Positions 15,163 through 23,652 of a stretch of 64,000 nucleotides of DNA are shown one piece after another. Every line of letters begins with the position of its first letter. Position 1 is the first letter of the stretch. The position numbers were made by a program, and so were the translations under genes. Origin of the DNA: Candidatus Bathyarchaeota archaeon (GTDB lineage Archaea; Thermoproteota; Bathyarchaeia; Bathyarchaeales; Bathycorpusculaceae); assembly GCA_026014465.1 (NCBI GenBank), contig JAOZID010000010.1:464288-528287 (forward strand). Direction: 5' to 3'. Under the pieces are notes generated by a model, which saw nothing but the letters and a program-made list of their open reading frames with translations, was not told where the DNA came from and ran no database searches.

Positions 15163-16746
15163 CTATTGAAAAGGCAAGATAGGGGAAATAGGTAAACCAG
15201 GACGAATTAGCCATTCGCCATAGTTTGCCGTGACAGTGACGTCGGAGGAGGGAACAGTTAGGGTTCCTGAGGCGCCTGTTAAGCCGTTGCCGTTTGTCCA
15301 GCTTAGAAACACGTGGGATATGCCGTCCCAGCCCGTAACTGGAGTTGAGGCGACAACAGTGTGGGTTGAACCTATGTCCCATATGAAGTCAGTTTGGTAC
15401 ACTTGCCAGAAATCGTAGGTGAAGCCGTCGATTGTTAGGATGGTTACGCCGCTGTTTATGTTGCTTAATCCGTTGTGGTCAAAGCGTACATGCACCGTTG
15501 AGAGGTCATAGTTTGCTGTGACGGTGACGTCTTGTTCGGGTGTGATGAGGGTGCCTGAAACGTCTGTTAAGCCAAAACCGTTGGTCCAGTCCACAAACAT
15601 GTGACCCACGTTATCCCAGCCTTTCACAGGAGTTATAGCCTCCACAGAATGCTCAGAACCAGCCACCCAAATAAAAGCCATCCAACCAATATCCGAAACC
15701 GTATATGTCGTGCCATCGATAATCATGATTTGACCGTTGTAGTTAGTTACACCCGTTGTTGAGAACCTAACAGTGTAAGATACCTTCTCGTAGTTCGCAG
15801 TCACGGTTGTATCTTGAGCAGGAACCGTAAACGTTCCAGACTCCGTGACTAAGCCGTTTCCGTTGGTCCAATCCGCAAACTCAAAAACATGACTATCCCA
15901 CGCAGTAAGAGGCGTTGGGAAATTTACCGTATGAGTTTCTCCAGACACCCAATTAAACACCCTCCACGAAATATCTGACAACGAATACTGCACACCATCT
16001 ATAACGATGCGATAAGACGAAACAGCAACGTTTTGCAGATTCGCCGTTGCAAACCGTATGGTAACAGGAACACCAGGAGTAGGAGACGGAGAAGGCGTAG
16101 GCGTTGGGGTAGGAGTTGGCGTGGGTGTAGGTGTTGGAGTTGGGGTAGGCGTTGGTGAGGGGGTTGGAGAGGGAGTGGGCGTTGGCGTCGGTGATGGCGT
16201 GGGAGTAGGTGTTGGGGAAGGTGTAGGTGTTGGTGTGGGGGAAGGAGTTGGCGTGGGCGTTGATGTTGGGGTGGTTGTGGGGTTTGGGGTTGTGGGTGTT
16301 TTGGGGATTACGGAGGTGGTTATGGAGATGCCGTTGGTGGAGACTACTTTTACTTTGATTAGTTCTCCTGTGGTTAGGGGGTTTGCTGTGAGGTTTAGGT
16401 ATGCTACTTCGTTGACTGTGAGTTGGGGTGTCCATGTCGTGGGTGGGATTGTGGAGTTTTCTACGGCTATGTTGTTTACGTATATTTTGTCGAGTATGAC
16501 CGTGTTGACGCCAGAGTTTCTAACGTACAGGTTTATGGTTCCTGTTGCGGCGTTTGCAGTTATGCTGTCAACTTGGAGTTCGCCGACGCCAGGACTGGGG
16601 ATTTGTTGTGCATTACCCAACCAGCCTGTTACGTAAACATACACGACGGCACCTGCACTGACAGTAATAAGCATCAAAATCAGAGCTGACACAACAGCCG
16701 AAAAAGCCAGCCTGCTACGAAACAATCTACGAAATAGCTTAGTCAT
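15163..16746 (-). CDS. Pilin-anchored surface protein with three beta repeats
   Basis: A 527-residue surface protein. The N-terminus (basic stretch, then [20 protein letters not shown]) resembles archaeal pilin/archaellin N-termini with a hydrophobic assembly helix. A conserved beta domain at about 40-150 has the pilin-associated form. A Thr-Pro-rich stalk follows (about 160-225). The remainder is three homologous units of about 90 residues, each ending like TVTANY and containing FxWVxGxxHxV and WTNGxGL, similar to divergent InlB B-repeats. A role in adhesion or a cell-surface filament is inferred. Confidence 0.82.
   Translation of the reverse strand: MTKLFRRLFRSRLAFSAVVSALILMLITVSAGAVVYVYVTGWLGNAQQIPSPGVGELQVDSITANAATGTINLYVRNSGVNTVILDKIYVNNIAVENSTIPPTTWTPQLTVNEVAYLNLTANPLTTGELIKVKVVSTNGISITTSVIPKTPTTPNPTTTPTSTPTPTPSPTPTPTPSPTPTPTPSPTPTPTPSPTPSPTPTPTPTPTPTPTPTPTPTPSPSPTPGVPVTIRFATANLQNVAVSSYRIVIDGVQYSLSDISWRVFNWVSGETHTVNFPTPLTAWDSHVFEFADWTNGNGLVTESGTFTVPAQDTTVTANYEKVSYTVRFSTTGVTNYNGQIMIIDGTTYTVSDIGWMAFIWVAGSEHSVEAITPVKGWDNVGHMFVDWTNGFGLTDVSGTLITPEQDVTVTANYDLSTVHVRFDHNGLSNINSGVTILTIDGFTYDFWQVYQTDFIWDIGSTHTVVASTPVTGWDGISHVFLSWTNGNGLTGASGTLTVPSSDVTVTANYGEWLIRPGLPISPILPFQ
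16074..16266. repeat. Thr-Pro codon tandem repeat
   Basis: Degenerate tandem repeats of GTNGGN hexamers on the plus strand encode the (Thr-Pro)n stalk of the surface protein. The run is low in complexity and likely to vary in length between strains. A similar Thr-Pro-coding run lies in another secreted protein at about 57400-57690. Confidence 0.85.
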
Positions 16747-16852
16747 CCACTGTTTAACAGCAAAAAATTAGTTTTTATGGTTTGTTTACTCCAAATAAGT
16801 ATCACAGCAACACGCAAAAACTAAGACTATTCAAAGACAAAAGCGGGTCGGG

Positions 16853-17134
16853 TTATTTGCCTTTTAGAGGGCTGGCGCTGTTGGGGGTCTGGGCAGCTCC
16901 GATAAGTTTTAGCGCGTCCAGCAAGCCTTCGCAGTAAGCAATGGAGACCAAGCTGGTTTCGTACTGTTTTTGGCTGTAAAAGTATTTTGCGTCTTGCAAG
17001 TAAGCGTTAACGTACCCAAACACTTCATCAATGCATTGTTTGCTGACCTGAAGGTTTTCACGTCGTCGTTGCATGCCTTGCAGGGTCTGCTCCATAGCCC
17101 GAATATACTTAACAGCCAACTCTTCAGCACTCAT
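16853..17134 (-). CDS. DUF357 family protein
   Basis: A 93-residue alpha-helical protein. The helical pair around VKYIRAMEQTLQGM and YVNAYLQDAKYFYSQKQYET, ending with YCEGLLDALKLIG, matches archaeal DUF357 in length and pattern. Its ATG overlaps the dph5 stop (ATGA), so it is translationally coupled to dph5; this pairing recurs in archaea. Function is unknown. Confidence 0.85.
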   Translation of the reverse strand: MSAEELAVKYIRAMEQTLQGMQRRRENLQVSKQCIDEVFGYVNAYLQDAKYFYSQKQYETSLVSIAYCEGLLDALKLIGAAQTPNSASPLKGK

Positions 17135-17937
17135 CGAATCAAACTCCTAAGCTTCACAGGCGCATCCGCCAACGCAATCAACGCCTCAACCTCCATAAAA
17201 TGCAACTCCCCTGGAAAAACCAACGTCATAGGCGGCTCCCCAAAATCAAAACCCTTCAAAGCACCGACAAAATCCGCTTTCAAGGTGGGGTTTTGGCTTC
17301 CTGCTCGGGCTAAACCTACCGCCAGCGAGTTGGGGGCGGCGATGTTTTGCTGTTTTTGCTCTTCAACTTCGCCCAGTAGTGTCAACGCTTCGGAGATGGT
17401 TAGGTAGCGGTTGTTGGCGGCGTCCAAATCCAGCAGGCACAGCGTGTGTAGTCCGAGTTGTTTGTTTTGGGCTATCACGTTGTAGGGTGTTGCGCTAAAG
17501 TTTTCTTTGAAGGGTACGGTGACGGTTTTGCCGAATTTGTAGTTGTGTAGTCCTGAGAGGCTGATGAGGGCGGAGAGTATGGAGACTCCGTGGATTACGC
17601 GGGTTTTAATGCCGCGTTTGGTAGCGTCAATGCGCAACGTGATGTGGGTGGTTGCTATGAAAGGGTCTCCGGGAACTAGGAAGGTGGCTTTGCCTTTTTC
17701 AGCAGCGTCAAGGAGGAGTTTGCCGTTTTCTTCTTCCAAGTTGCATCTTTGTATGACCGTGACAGGCTTGCCCACTAACTCTTCAAGGCGCCGCAACGAA
17801 AAACCAGGCAGCAAACTCGTGTACAACTCAAGAAAAACCGCATCAGAAGCTTTGGCTTCCTCCAAACCCGCCAAGCTCAAACCACACTCATCGTTCAAGC
17901 CCAAACCAACAAACACAAGCTCCTTCAAAGCATCCAC
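17131..17937 (-). CDS. dph5: Diphthine synthase
   Basis: A 268-residue tetrapyrrole-methylase-fold methyltransferase. VFVGLGLNDECGLSLAGLEE at the N-terminus and FLVPGDPFIATTHITLRIDA in the SAM pocket are diagnostic, and HGVSILSALISLSGLHNYKFG is the Dph5 substrate loop. It methylates the carboxyl-propyl histidine of EF-2 during diphthamide formation. EF-2 itself is not in the window. The start is ATG 17937. Codon usage forms three patches with edges near 17270 and 17750. Confidence 0.95.
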   Translation of the reverse strand: MDALKELVFVGLGLNDECGLSLAGLEEAKASDAVFLELYTSLLPGFSLRRLEELVGKPVTVIQRCNLEEENGKLLLDAAEKGKATFLVPGDPFIATTHITLRIDATKRGIKTRVIHGVSILSALISLSGLHNYKFGKTVTVPFKENFSATPYNVIAQNKQLGLHTLCLLDLDAANNRYLTISEALTLLGEVEEQKQQNIAAPNSLAVGLARAGSQNPTLKADFVGALKGFDFGEPPMTLVFPGELHFMEVEALIALADAPVKLRSLIR

Positions 17938-18000
17938 ACAACAACACTACAGTCACACAAACAAAACTTAAACCGTTCGCCAACCAACCAGCACTACCTA

Positions 18001-18083
18001 CCCCCTCCCCCTATCGTTTCTGCATACAAATAAAATTTGGAACCAAATAGACGGCAAATAGGTTAGTGTTTGGGGGGTTAGGG
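18001..18083 (+). repeat. Dispersed intergenic repeat, copy 1
   Basis: It begins with CCCCCTCCCCCTATCGTTTC, then GCATACAAATAAAATTTGG, a short inverted repeat (ATTTGG-AA-CCAAAT), GGCAAATAGGTTAGTG and a G-run GGGGGGTTAGGG. Over 80 bases it is nearly identical to the 45.4-kb copy in reverse complement and shares its first 34 bases with the 63.25-kb copy. The G-run supplies the stop codon of coaD, so the element abuts or invades a gene end. Flanking genes differ at each copy, which argues for dispersal. Confidence 0.85.
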
Positions 18084-18557
18084 TTTGTTTTGTAGTAGGT
18101 GTCCTTCGTGGTCGATTTCGCCTTTGCGTATGCGGGTGGTGGATATGGGGTGGCTGTTTTGGGAGGGTACCATGTTGACTGCTATGATTTCTAGTGGGGG
18201 TAGAGCGTTTTTTTTGCGTTGTTGGTTGATTTTTTGTGCGGTGGGCTGGGTTTCGGCGCTGACTATGATGGCTTGAAGCTGGGGGTCTTGTGTTGAGGAG
18301 CCAAAAGCCGTGAACAACGGAATTACTTGTGCGCGGTCGGATAAACCCAAAGCTGCCAAATACTTCTGCAACCCTTTGAGTCGCTCTTGATACGACGCGG
18401 TAACATGCGGTTTGCTTAAACGGGACACAAGCTCATCCGAAGTTAAACCAATAGCGACAAACTCGCCAACCTCGAAAGCTTTAGCAAGCAACACCTTATG
18501 CCCCCGATGCAACTCATCAAAGGTTCCGCCAACCGCAACTCTACTAAACTTCTTCAT
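18078..18557 (-). CDS. coaD: Phosphopantetheine adenylyltransferase, archaeal type
   Basis: A 159-residue nucleotidyltransferase with VAVGGTFDELHRGHKVLLAK (GTFD, HxGH) and STTRIRKGEI near the C-terminus, matching archaeal PPAT. It makes dephospho-CoA from phosphopantetheine. It overlaps the pantoate kinase gene by 14 bases, giving two steps of the archaeal CoA pathway in one operon. Its TAA stop lies inside the dispersed repeat, so its last residues may have been altered by repeat insertion. Confidence 0.93.
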   Translation of the reverse strand: MKKFSRVAVGGTFDELHRGHKVLLAKAFEVGEFVAIGLTSDELVSRLSKPHVTASYQERLKGLQKYLAALGLSDRAQVIPLFTAFGSSTQDPQLQAIIVSAETQPTAQKINQQRKKNALPPLEIIAVNMVPSQNSHPISTTRIRKGEIDHEGHLLQNKP

Positions 18558-19488
18558 GACTGCCTACCAGCCGAGCACCCAAAAAGTCAATCTTGCTCAC
18601 AACTATTTTTTCTTTCGGTAAAACCGCCTCAAAAGCCGCCGCCACTGACCCCGCATCCTCATCACGCGCCACTGCATGCACCGCCTCACCAACCATGTTC
18701 TGCGTCGCTCCAACCGCGCCTGCCTGATTCGCAGCCTCCACCAAGCTCTTGACGCGTGAAGTTGCAAACCCCGCATCCTGAGCGAATTGCCAGCAGCAAG
18801 CCAAAAAATTCTCCAAAGACGGCTTGCGTAAAATCGCATCCAAAGTTTGCTTGCCAAAACTGTTGACCCTGCCGCGTTTCTCTGGGGAGGAGAGTACGTC
18901 TTTGGTTAGGGTGGGCTCGAAGATGCCTGCAACTATGGTGTAATCGGGCGTTAGGGGTAGGCGGTCTATGACGCTGTGGGTTGGGGCTCCGGGTTCAAGA
19001 ACTAAATCAACGCCGCCTAGCATCATGGGGGTTGCGGTGCCTAAACCGGTTTTGCATTTGATTTCGGCTATATGTGCGATGGTCCCGATTTGGTTGCAGG
19101 TCAAAGGCAAATCCAACGTTTCGGATAGGGCTAACCCCGCAGTTAATGCTCCTGCCGCGCTGGTTCCAAATCCCGCGCCTACGGGAACCGCAATTTCATG
19201 CCTAACCTCAACACTGTATGCACCCAAGGCTTGCCCCAAAAGTTCCTGAACCACGGTTTTTGTGGTATAGGCTTGGGGTTCGAGTTTGCCGTTCAAGAAA
19301 ACCTGCACGCTGTTTTCAGGTGCCTTTTTGACGCAAACGTGGGTTAGTACGCCTTTTTTGAGACCAAAGCCGCCGCCGCGTGAACCCATCTTGGCAAGGT
19401 CAGCTATGGGGGTGCCGTCGGGGTTTGTGTCGCAGATTTGAAAAAAACTGGAGATGCCAGCAGGAGAAAAAGCGGAGGCTGTTTTCAC
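18544..19488 (-). CDS. Pantoate kinase (GHMP family)
   Basis: A 314-residue GHMP kinase. The ATP loop is VPVGAGFGTSAAGALTAGLA, with the N-terminal SAFSPAGISSFFQICD and the acidic AHIAEIKCKTGLGTA segment typical of archaeal pantoate kinase (PoK). PoK phosphorylates pantoate before condensation with beta-alanine, the archaeal variant of CoA synthesis. The start is GTG 19488, which overlaps the upstream gene's stop (GTGA). The open frame continues further 5', but that part lies inside the transporter gene and is not this protein. Confidence 0.9.
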   Translation of the reverse strand: MKTASAFSPAGISSFFQICDTNPDGTPIADLAKMGSRGGGFGLKKGVLTHVCVKKAPENSVQVFLNGKLEPQAYTTKTVVQELLGQALGAYSVEVRHEIAVPVGAGFGTSAAGALTAGLALSETLDLPLTCNQIGTIAHIAEIKCKTGLGTATPMMLGGVDLVLEPGAPTHSVIDRLPLTPDYTIVAGIFEPTLTKDVLSSPEKRGRVNSFGKQTLDAILRKPSLENFLACCWQFAQDAGFATSRVKSLVEAANQAGAVGATQNMVGEAVHAVARDEDAGSVAAAFEAVLPKEKIVVSKIDFLGARLVGSHEEV

Positions 19489-20195
19489 TGCTGTTCCCCG
19501 GGCTTGTCTTTTGGTTTGAGGTTGGGGAAGGCGCGGTATATGGCGCTTAGGATTGGGGGTCCTAGGACAAGCATGAAGGGGATTTCGGTGGCGAACGTCC
19601 AGACGGTGTAGGCGAATATGCCGCCCATGGTTAGGGGTTCCACGGTGGGGGCGAAGTATTGTAGGTATAGGGGTACCATTACGCCGATTATGGCGCTGCC
19701 GACTAGCAAGCCGATTACGGAGCCGATTTCGTAGCTTTGCCACTTCTTCGACAACAGCGCTACTGCCAAGAACATTGCGTAGCTTGCGGCTACGATGTAC
19801 ACGTACATTATGTCAGTGTAGAAGTACGCGGTCAACAAGAGCACGGCAAATAGGGCGGTGCCGACGATGTAGCTTTTCATGGAGTTTAGCCACGCGACTT
19901 TTTTGTTGGCGATGTATCCTAAGAGCCAAAAGCCTACAAAGTTGGAGGTTACTCCAGCCATTAGGCTCAGCAAGGGATTACCGCCAAGTAACAGGTCGTT
20001 TAGGAAGATGCCAAGAGCTGCGCCTAAGCCGCCGACCCAAGGTCCAAAAGCCACGGCGAACACTGCGGGAACCACGGCTTGGGGCCAAAACCGTACTGGT
20101 CCAAAGCTTAAGGGTAAAACGCTGTAGAACAGGATTCCAGCTACAACATATAAGGCTGCGTTCAAAGCAAAAGCTGCTATCTTTAGAGACTTCAA
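19485..20195 (-). CDS. ECF-transporter S-component-like membrane protein
   Basis: A 236-residue protein with about six membrane helices. The first half reads like an ECF substrate-binding subunit, with FWPQAVVPAVFAVAFGPWVG and GAALGIFLNDLLLGGNP. TTG at 20195 has GAGGTTGA close upstream. It is the first gene of an operon with pantoate kinase and PPAT, coupled by a GTGA overlap, so uptake of a CoA precursor such as pantothenate or pantoate is a reasonable inference. The ECF ATPases are not nearby. Confidence 0.72.
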   Translation of the reverse strand: MKSLKIAAFALNAALYVVAGILFYSVLPLSFGPVRFWPQAVVPAVFAVAFGPWVGGLGAALGIFLNDLLLGGNPLLSLMAGVTSNFVGFWLLGYIANKKVAWLNSMKSYIVGTALFAVLLLTAYFYTDIMYVYIVAASYAMFLAVALLSKKWQSYEIGSVIGLLVGSAIIGVMVPLYLQYFAPTVEPLTMGGIFAYTVWTFATEIPFMLVLGPPILSAIYRAFPNLKPKDKPGEQQ

Positions 20196-20458
20196 TTTTC
20201 AACCTCGCTAATCAATTAGGCTAACAAGCGACAACGCAGACCCAATTAAGCATTCCGTATGAATTGTTTAAACATGTCTAAACTCGTTTCGTTACCAACA
20301 AAGCAAAAACAGAAAAACAAGCAACCCCCAACCAAGCACACCCTCACAAAAAATAACGTTAACATAAAGAAAAATGGCGTTCACAGTGATATGAACCCGA
20401 AGTTGTTTTTTGAAACCCTAATAAATGCAACGACCAATTATATAGGGAGGATATGAGA

Positions 20459-20803
20459 ATGGCAAGTAAAAAGCCCGAGTCAAAAGATAGCCGTGACGAA
20501 TGCGTAAGGAAAATCGCTGACGAACTCAAAAAGGACAGCTGGGAAGTCAAAGCAGATTTGGAGGGATTTGACAGGCCAGATAGTGTTGGGGGTTTGCCGC
20601 CTGCTATTGAAGCAAAGAAGGGCTGTTTAAGACGGATTTGTGAAGTAGCTACTGAGGACATGTTTGAAGGTGATAAAACCCGCTATATTGAACTGCGAAA
20701 CTACTGCGACGAGTACGATTTTCACTTCTATGTTGTCGACAAGAAGGGCAAATACAAAGAAATCGACGCCGACAGCGTAGGCAAAAAAGAGCAAAAGAAA
20801 TAG
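20459..20803 (+). CDS. Hypothetical protein, possible PD-(D/E)xK nuclease fold
   Basis: A 114-residue charged protein. RDECVRKIADELKKDSWEVK, then FDRPDSVGGLPPAIEAKKG, then a later helix resembles the alpha-D-ExK core of restriction-like nucleases (Asp in RPDS, Glu-Ala-Lys in IEAKK). The core is short and later catalytic elements are not obvious, so this is tentative. GGAGG at 20446-20450 is 8 bases before ATG 20459 and only 2 before ATG 20453, which decides the start. TTATATAG just upstream could be TATA-like. Confidence 0.62.
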   Translation: MASKKPESKDSRDECVRKIADELKKDSWEVKADLEGFDRPDSVGGLPPAIEAKKGCLRRICEVATEDMFEGDKTRYIELRNYCDEYDFHFYVVDKKGKYKEIDADSVGKKEQKK

Positions 20804-21027
20804 TTGGGCACCAAAGTATCAGGCGCGTGTTGGCGGCGCAAGAAGCAGTGAGGGGCAGGTTTAGAACGGTTTAAACGCGAGTTCTGCGTTTGGGGATTTG
20901 TAGTGTCTGTGATGAAATTCACGTCAGTATGAAAAGGGCACGGTTAGCTCTGGTGATTAGCTTTTGATTTTGCTTCTGAGACACTGCCTGTAGCACATGA
21001 AAAGCTTTGTGCGCCTCAAATGCTCGG

Positions 21028-21543
21028 TTAGGTTTGGGGTTGTTTGCAGATTATCCTTAGGGAGTCGAAGACTTTTTTGTTATGGGGCTGCTTGGGGTCA
21101 ATTTGAGAGGCGATTTCGTCGAAGGGTTCCACGACTTCAAAGAGGATTTTGGTTCCGCTCATGCGGCAGATGACGTTGCAAAAGTCTGCGGAGACGTAGC
21201 CGCCGTCGTATAGTTGGAGTACGCGTTGGAAGTAACCCAGAACCACGCGTCGGGCACGGTTGATGGGCATAACAGAGAGGTCTTTGCGTTGGTAGCGTTC
21301 TCCGAATTCTTTTATGTATGCGTCTTTGTATTCTTCAACCCAGTTGTTTAGGGTCTGCAAGGCGTTGACCATGGCGTCTGCGGAGTATTCGCGTAAAACA
21401 TCAACTAGCAGTTGAGCTTCCACGGCGTTGCGTGCAGTCTGAGTAACATCTTTGATTTTCCGTCCAATCCAAAACACAGTTACCGCTGTTACAACCGTAG
21501 CAACAACAGCAATCACAACACCAATTTCCGCCAACATAGACAA
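21028..21543 (-). CDS. Membrane-anchored hypothetical protein (DUF4760-like)
   Basis: A 171-residue protein with one N-terminal membrane helix (about residues 4-26) and a helical cytosolic domain. The helix followed by QLLVDVLREYSADAMVNALQ, a central ARRVVLGYFQRVLQLYDGG and a YVSADFCNVIC segment resemble DUF4760-type proteins. Function is unknown. It stands alone between two short intergenic gaps. Confidence 0.7.
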   Translation of the reverse strand: MSMLAEIGVVIAVVATVVTAVTVFWIGRKIKDVTQTARNAVEAQLLVDVLREYSADAMVNALQTLNNWVEEYKDAYIKEFGERYQRKDLSVMPINRARRVVLGYFQRVLQLYDGGYVSADFCNVICRMSGTKILFEVVEPFDEIASQIDPKQPHNKKVFDSLRIICKQPQT

Positions 21544-21654
21544 CGCAACCTATGCCACGTCGTAACTTAAATAATTGCCCATAAAACCCTCAGCCCAAAA
21601 AGACAAGAACAAAACAAAAAGAGGTAAAAAAACAGAAAACCTCAAGCCACGAGG

Positions 21655-21798
21655 TTAGTATCTTCGGGGAGGTCTTCGTTTAGCATAACATTCGCGGCAG
21701 TAAACGGGTCTTGTGCCGTCAGGTTTGAAGGGAACTTGGCATTCTTGTCCACAGTCAGAACATGTAGCCGTGTGCATCTCTTTTTTATACATACTCAT
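21655..21798 (-). CDS. 47-residue CxxC zinc-ribbon protein
   Basis: A short gene starting at ATG 21798 with AGGAG 8 bases upstream. It encodes a single zinc ribbon, with ligands in TCSDCGQECQVPF and PVYCRECYAK and a basic RRPPRRY tail. This is the small CxxC(x)n CxxC domain widespread in archaea and bacteria, often next to nucleic-acid enzymes. A Shine-Dalgarno, intact cysteines and conserved PF-PDG-RPVYC spacing make it a real gene despite its size. A nucleic-acid or protein-binding role is inferred. Confidence 0.85.
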   Translation of the reverse strand: MSMYKKEMHTATCSDCGQECQVPFKPDGTRPVYCRECYAKRRPPRRY

Positions 21799-21944
21799 TT
21801 CTCAACTCCTTTAATTTGATGCGCAACAGGGTTTGCACAAAACCACCTATATCGCAAGTGGCGTTTAAGGTTTATCCATAAACCCGAATAGGTGAAGAAA
21901 AGAAAAGTAAACAGCACAGTAAAAGCGGGTAACAAAAAAAGACA

Positions 21945-22406
21945 CTATTTTTTGTGTCGTTTGAGTCTGTCCTGTCTTTGGGATTTCATGCGCCAGTCAC
22001 GTTTTCGTTGCGTTGTTACAGAAAAGCGGTTATGTCTTCGCTCAGAAGCAGAATCATGGCGGTAACGTGACACGTTGCGGTAAAAGGTTGGGGCGTCAAT
22101 TTTGTTTTCTTTAAGTTCTTCAAGGTTAAGGTTTAGGTCCTGTTTTTCTTCAGCGTCAATTGCCCCGTCGAACAGTTCGGAGTAAACAAGGTATGCGGCG
22201 TGGAACTGAAAGTTTGAGGGGTCATCAATGAGGAGTTTTTCAGGGGATGCGTCTTGGTTGTTTAAGGGTTGTTCAGTCATGTCCATCCAGTCTTCAACGG
22301 GTAACAATGTACGACTTTCTACTTTATAGCTTTTACACATGTAGCTGCCACGTAACATATCATGAGGAGAACTTTGAGGAAACAGCACGCAAATCTGACA
22401 GTTCAA
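21945..22406 (-). CDS. Hypothetical protein with basic C-terminus
   Basis: The frame encodes up to 153 residues; the start is uncertain (ATGs at 22358, 22340, 22286 and 22280 are also possible and none has a strong Shine-Dalgarno). The most protein-like part begins near EDWMDMTEQPLNNQ and includes FHAAYLVYSELFDGAIDAEE, then a helical EELKENKIDAPTFYRNVSRY and a Lys/Arg-rich end suited to nucleic-acid binding. I do not recognise the family. Confidence 0.5.
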   Translation of the reverse strand: MNCQICVLFPQSSPHDMLRGSYMCKSYKVESRTLLPVEDWMDMTEQPLNNQDASPEKLLIDDPSNFQFHAAYLVYSELFDGAIDAEEKQDLNLNLEELKENKIDAPTFYRNVSRYRHDSASERRHNRFSVTTQRKRDWRMKSQRQDRLKRHKK

Positions 22407-22470
22407 ACATCAAACGAAAACAAAAACCGCTAAAACCAACGTTCATAAACCAAACCTAAACAAAAAACAG

Positions 22471-22689
22471 TCACTCATAGCCAAATGCGCCATGCTCAAG
22501 GCGCCTATGCACACCGCGAAAAGCATCCACATGCTTAGCTTTAGACTCACCCAAAGCATCCAAATGCCGCTTCAAATCAGCTTCACTACAAAAACAGCAA
22601 GCACAATGCGGACAACGACAAATATCCACAACAGCCTCTTTACGCTCGTCCACCCACAGCAACCTCCATTTTTGGCTAAAGCTAAACAC
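22471..22689 (-). CDS. Small C2H2-type zinc-finger protein
   Basis: A 72-residue protein from GTG 22689. One C2H2-like finger is visible as CPHCACCFCSEADLKRHLDA followed by a distal His in KAKHVD, with the CxxC-x4-F-x5-L-xx-H pattern of classical fingers. A second His pair (GVHRRLEHG) follows. Archaeal single-finger proteins of this kind probably bind DNA or RNA; the target is unknown. TATA-like CTATTTAG lies just upstream on the minus strand. Confidence 0.62.
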   Translation of the reverse strand: MFSFSQKWRLLWVDERKEAVVDICRCPHCACCFCSEADLKRHLDALGESKAKHVDAFRGVHRRLEHGAFGYE

Positions 22690-22852
22690 ACACCAATTTA
22701 CGATGTCCTAAATAGAAGTTTGCATACAAACACCACAAAACGCCAAAAGGGGAACCCACGCCAACCCCTAAGGGCACGTTAATATTCAAATAAGCTTAAC
22801 GCAACACTCTTATGAACGGAAAAAGCATTCACAGACTTAACAGGCATAGAAA

Positions 22853-23509
22853 ATGAGAAAAGGCAAACTTGCAGTCAAAGGTTTACTTTGTGATTTAGAC
22901 GGTACTTTGATGAATACTAAAGAGGCGTATGTGGAAGCGGCGAAGCTGGCGTTTTTGGATTTGGGTCAAGATCCGCCTGTGGAGGCTGTGGCGTTGGAGA
23001 TTCCAAGGCGCATAGAGCAAAGGCTGCCGCTTACGGAACTGGTTAGCTGCGATGACATGGAGTTTCTACGAGCTTACTTGAAGGCGTTTTATTCGGTTTC
23101 AAAAGAGAAGGTTAAGCCGTTTCCAGATGTGAAGTCTACGTTGGAGGCGCTTTCGCAAAAAGCCAAGTTAGCTATAATTACTATGCGTTACAGCCCCAAA
23201 GAGGTTGTAGCGTCGGAGCTTAAACAGTTTGGTTTGGACAAATATTTTAGCTGCATCGTAACTGCTTGTGATACGCCCGAACCTAAACCCTCACCTGAAG
23301 CACTATTCAAAGCCGCTGAAGCCATCGACCTAAAAACAAGCGACTGCGCCATAGTAGGCGACTCCATAATTGATGTCCAAGCAGGCAAAGCCGCAGGAAT
23401 CAAAACCGTAGCGGTTCTCTCAGGACTGTACTCCCACACAGAACTCTCAAAATCTCAACCCAACTATATTTTAGAAACCCTAACCCAACTCTCAGACCTT
23501 CTAGAATAA
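22853..23509 (+). CDS. HAD-superfamily hydrolase, phosphoglycolate phosphatase-like
   Basis: A 218-residue HAD phosphatase with all four motifs: LLCDLDGTLMNT (nucleophile Asp and acid Asp), LAIITMRY (motif II Thr), EPKPSPEALFKA (motif III Lys) and AIVGDSIIDVQAGKAAG (motif IV). The C1 cap is helical, as in Gph. The substrate is not set by sequence. The end of the gene switches to C/A-rich codons. Confidence 0.88.
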   Translation: MRKGKLAVKGLLCDLDGTLMNTKEAYVEAAKLAFLDLGQDPPVEAVALEIPRRIEQRLPLTELVSCDDMEFLRAYLKAFYSVSKEKVKPFPDVKSTLEALSQKAKLAIITMRYSPKEVVASELKQFGLDKYFSCIVTACDTPEPKPSPEALFKAAEAIDLKTSDCAIVGDSIIDVQAGKAAGIKTVAVLSGLYSHTELSKSQPNYILETLTQLSDLLE

Positions 23510-23652
23510 GGGCGCTACAGGCGATTTTGAGCTATTTCGAGGCTCGTAATATTGCCAAATTCCGCCTAAACCAGTTATATCTGAATTGTTAATAACCTTA
23601 ATTAGAGCCTCAACATCATAGGTATAGTGGAGAAGGCTTCGAGTGGGTAGAA

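Noticed and set aside
16074-16266. A CRISPR-like or VNTR array
   Set aside because: The repeats are irregular hexamers without spacers and are fully explained by Thr-Pro codons.
18544-19743. A 399-residue pantoate kinase from 19743
   Set aside because: The N-terminal 85 residues are an Arg/His/Pro-rich shadow of the transporter gene; the kinase fold starts at GTG 19488.
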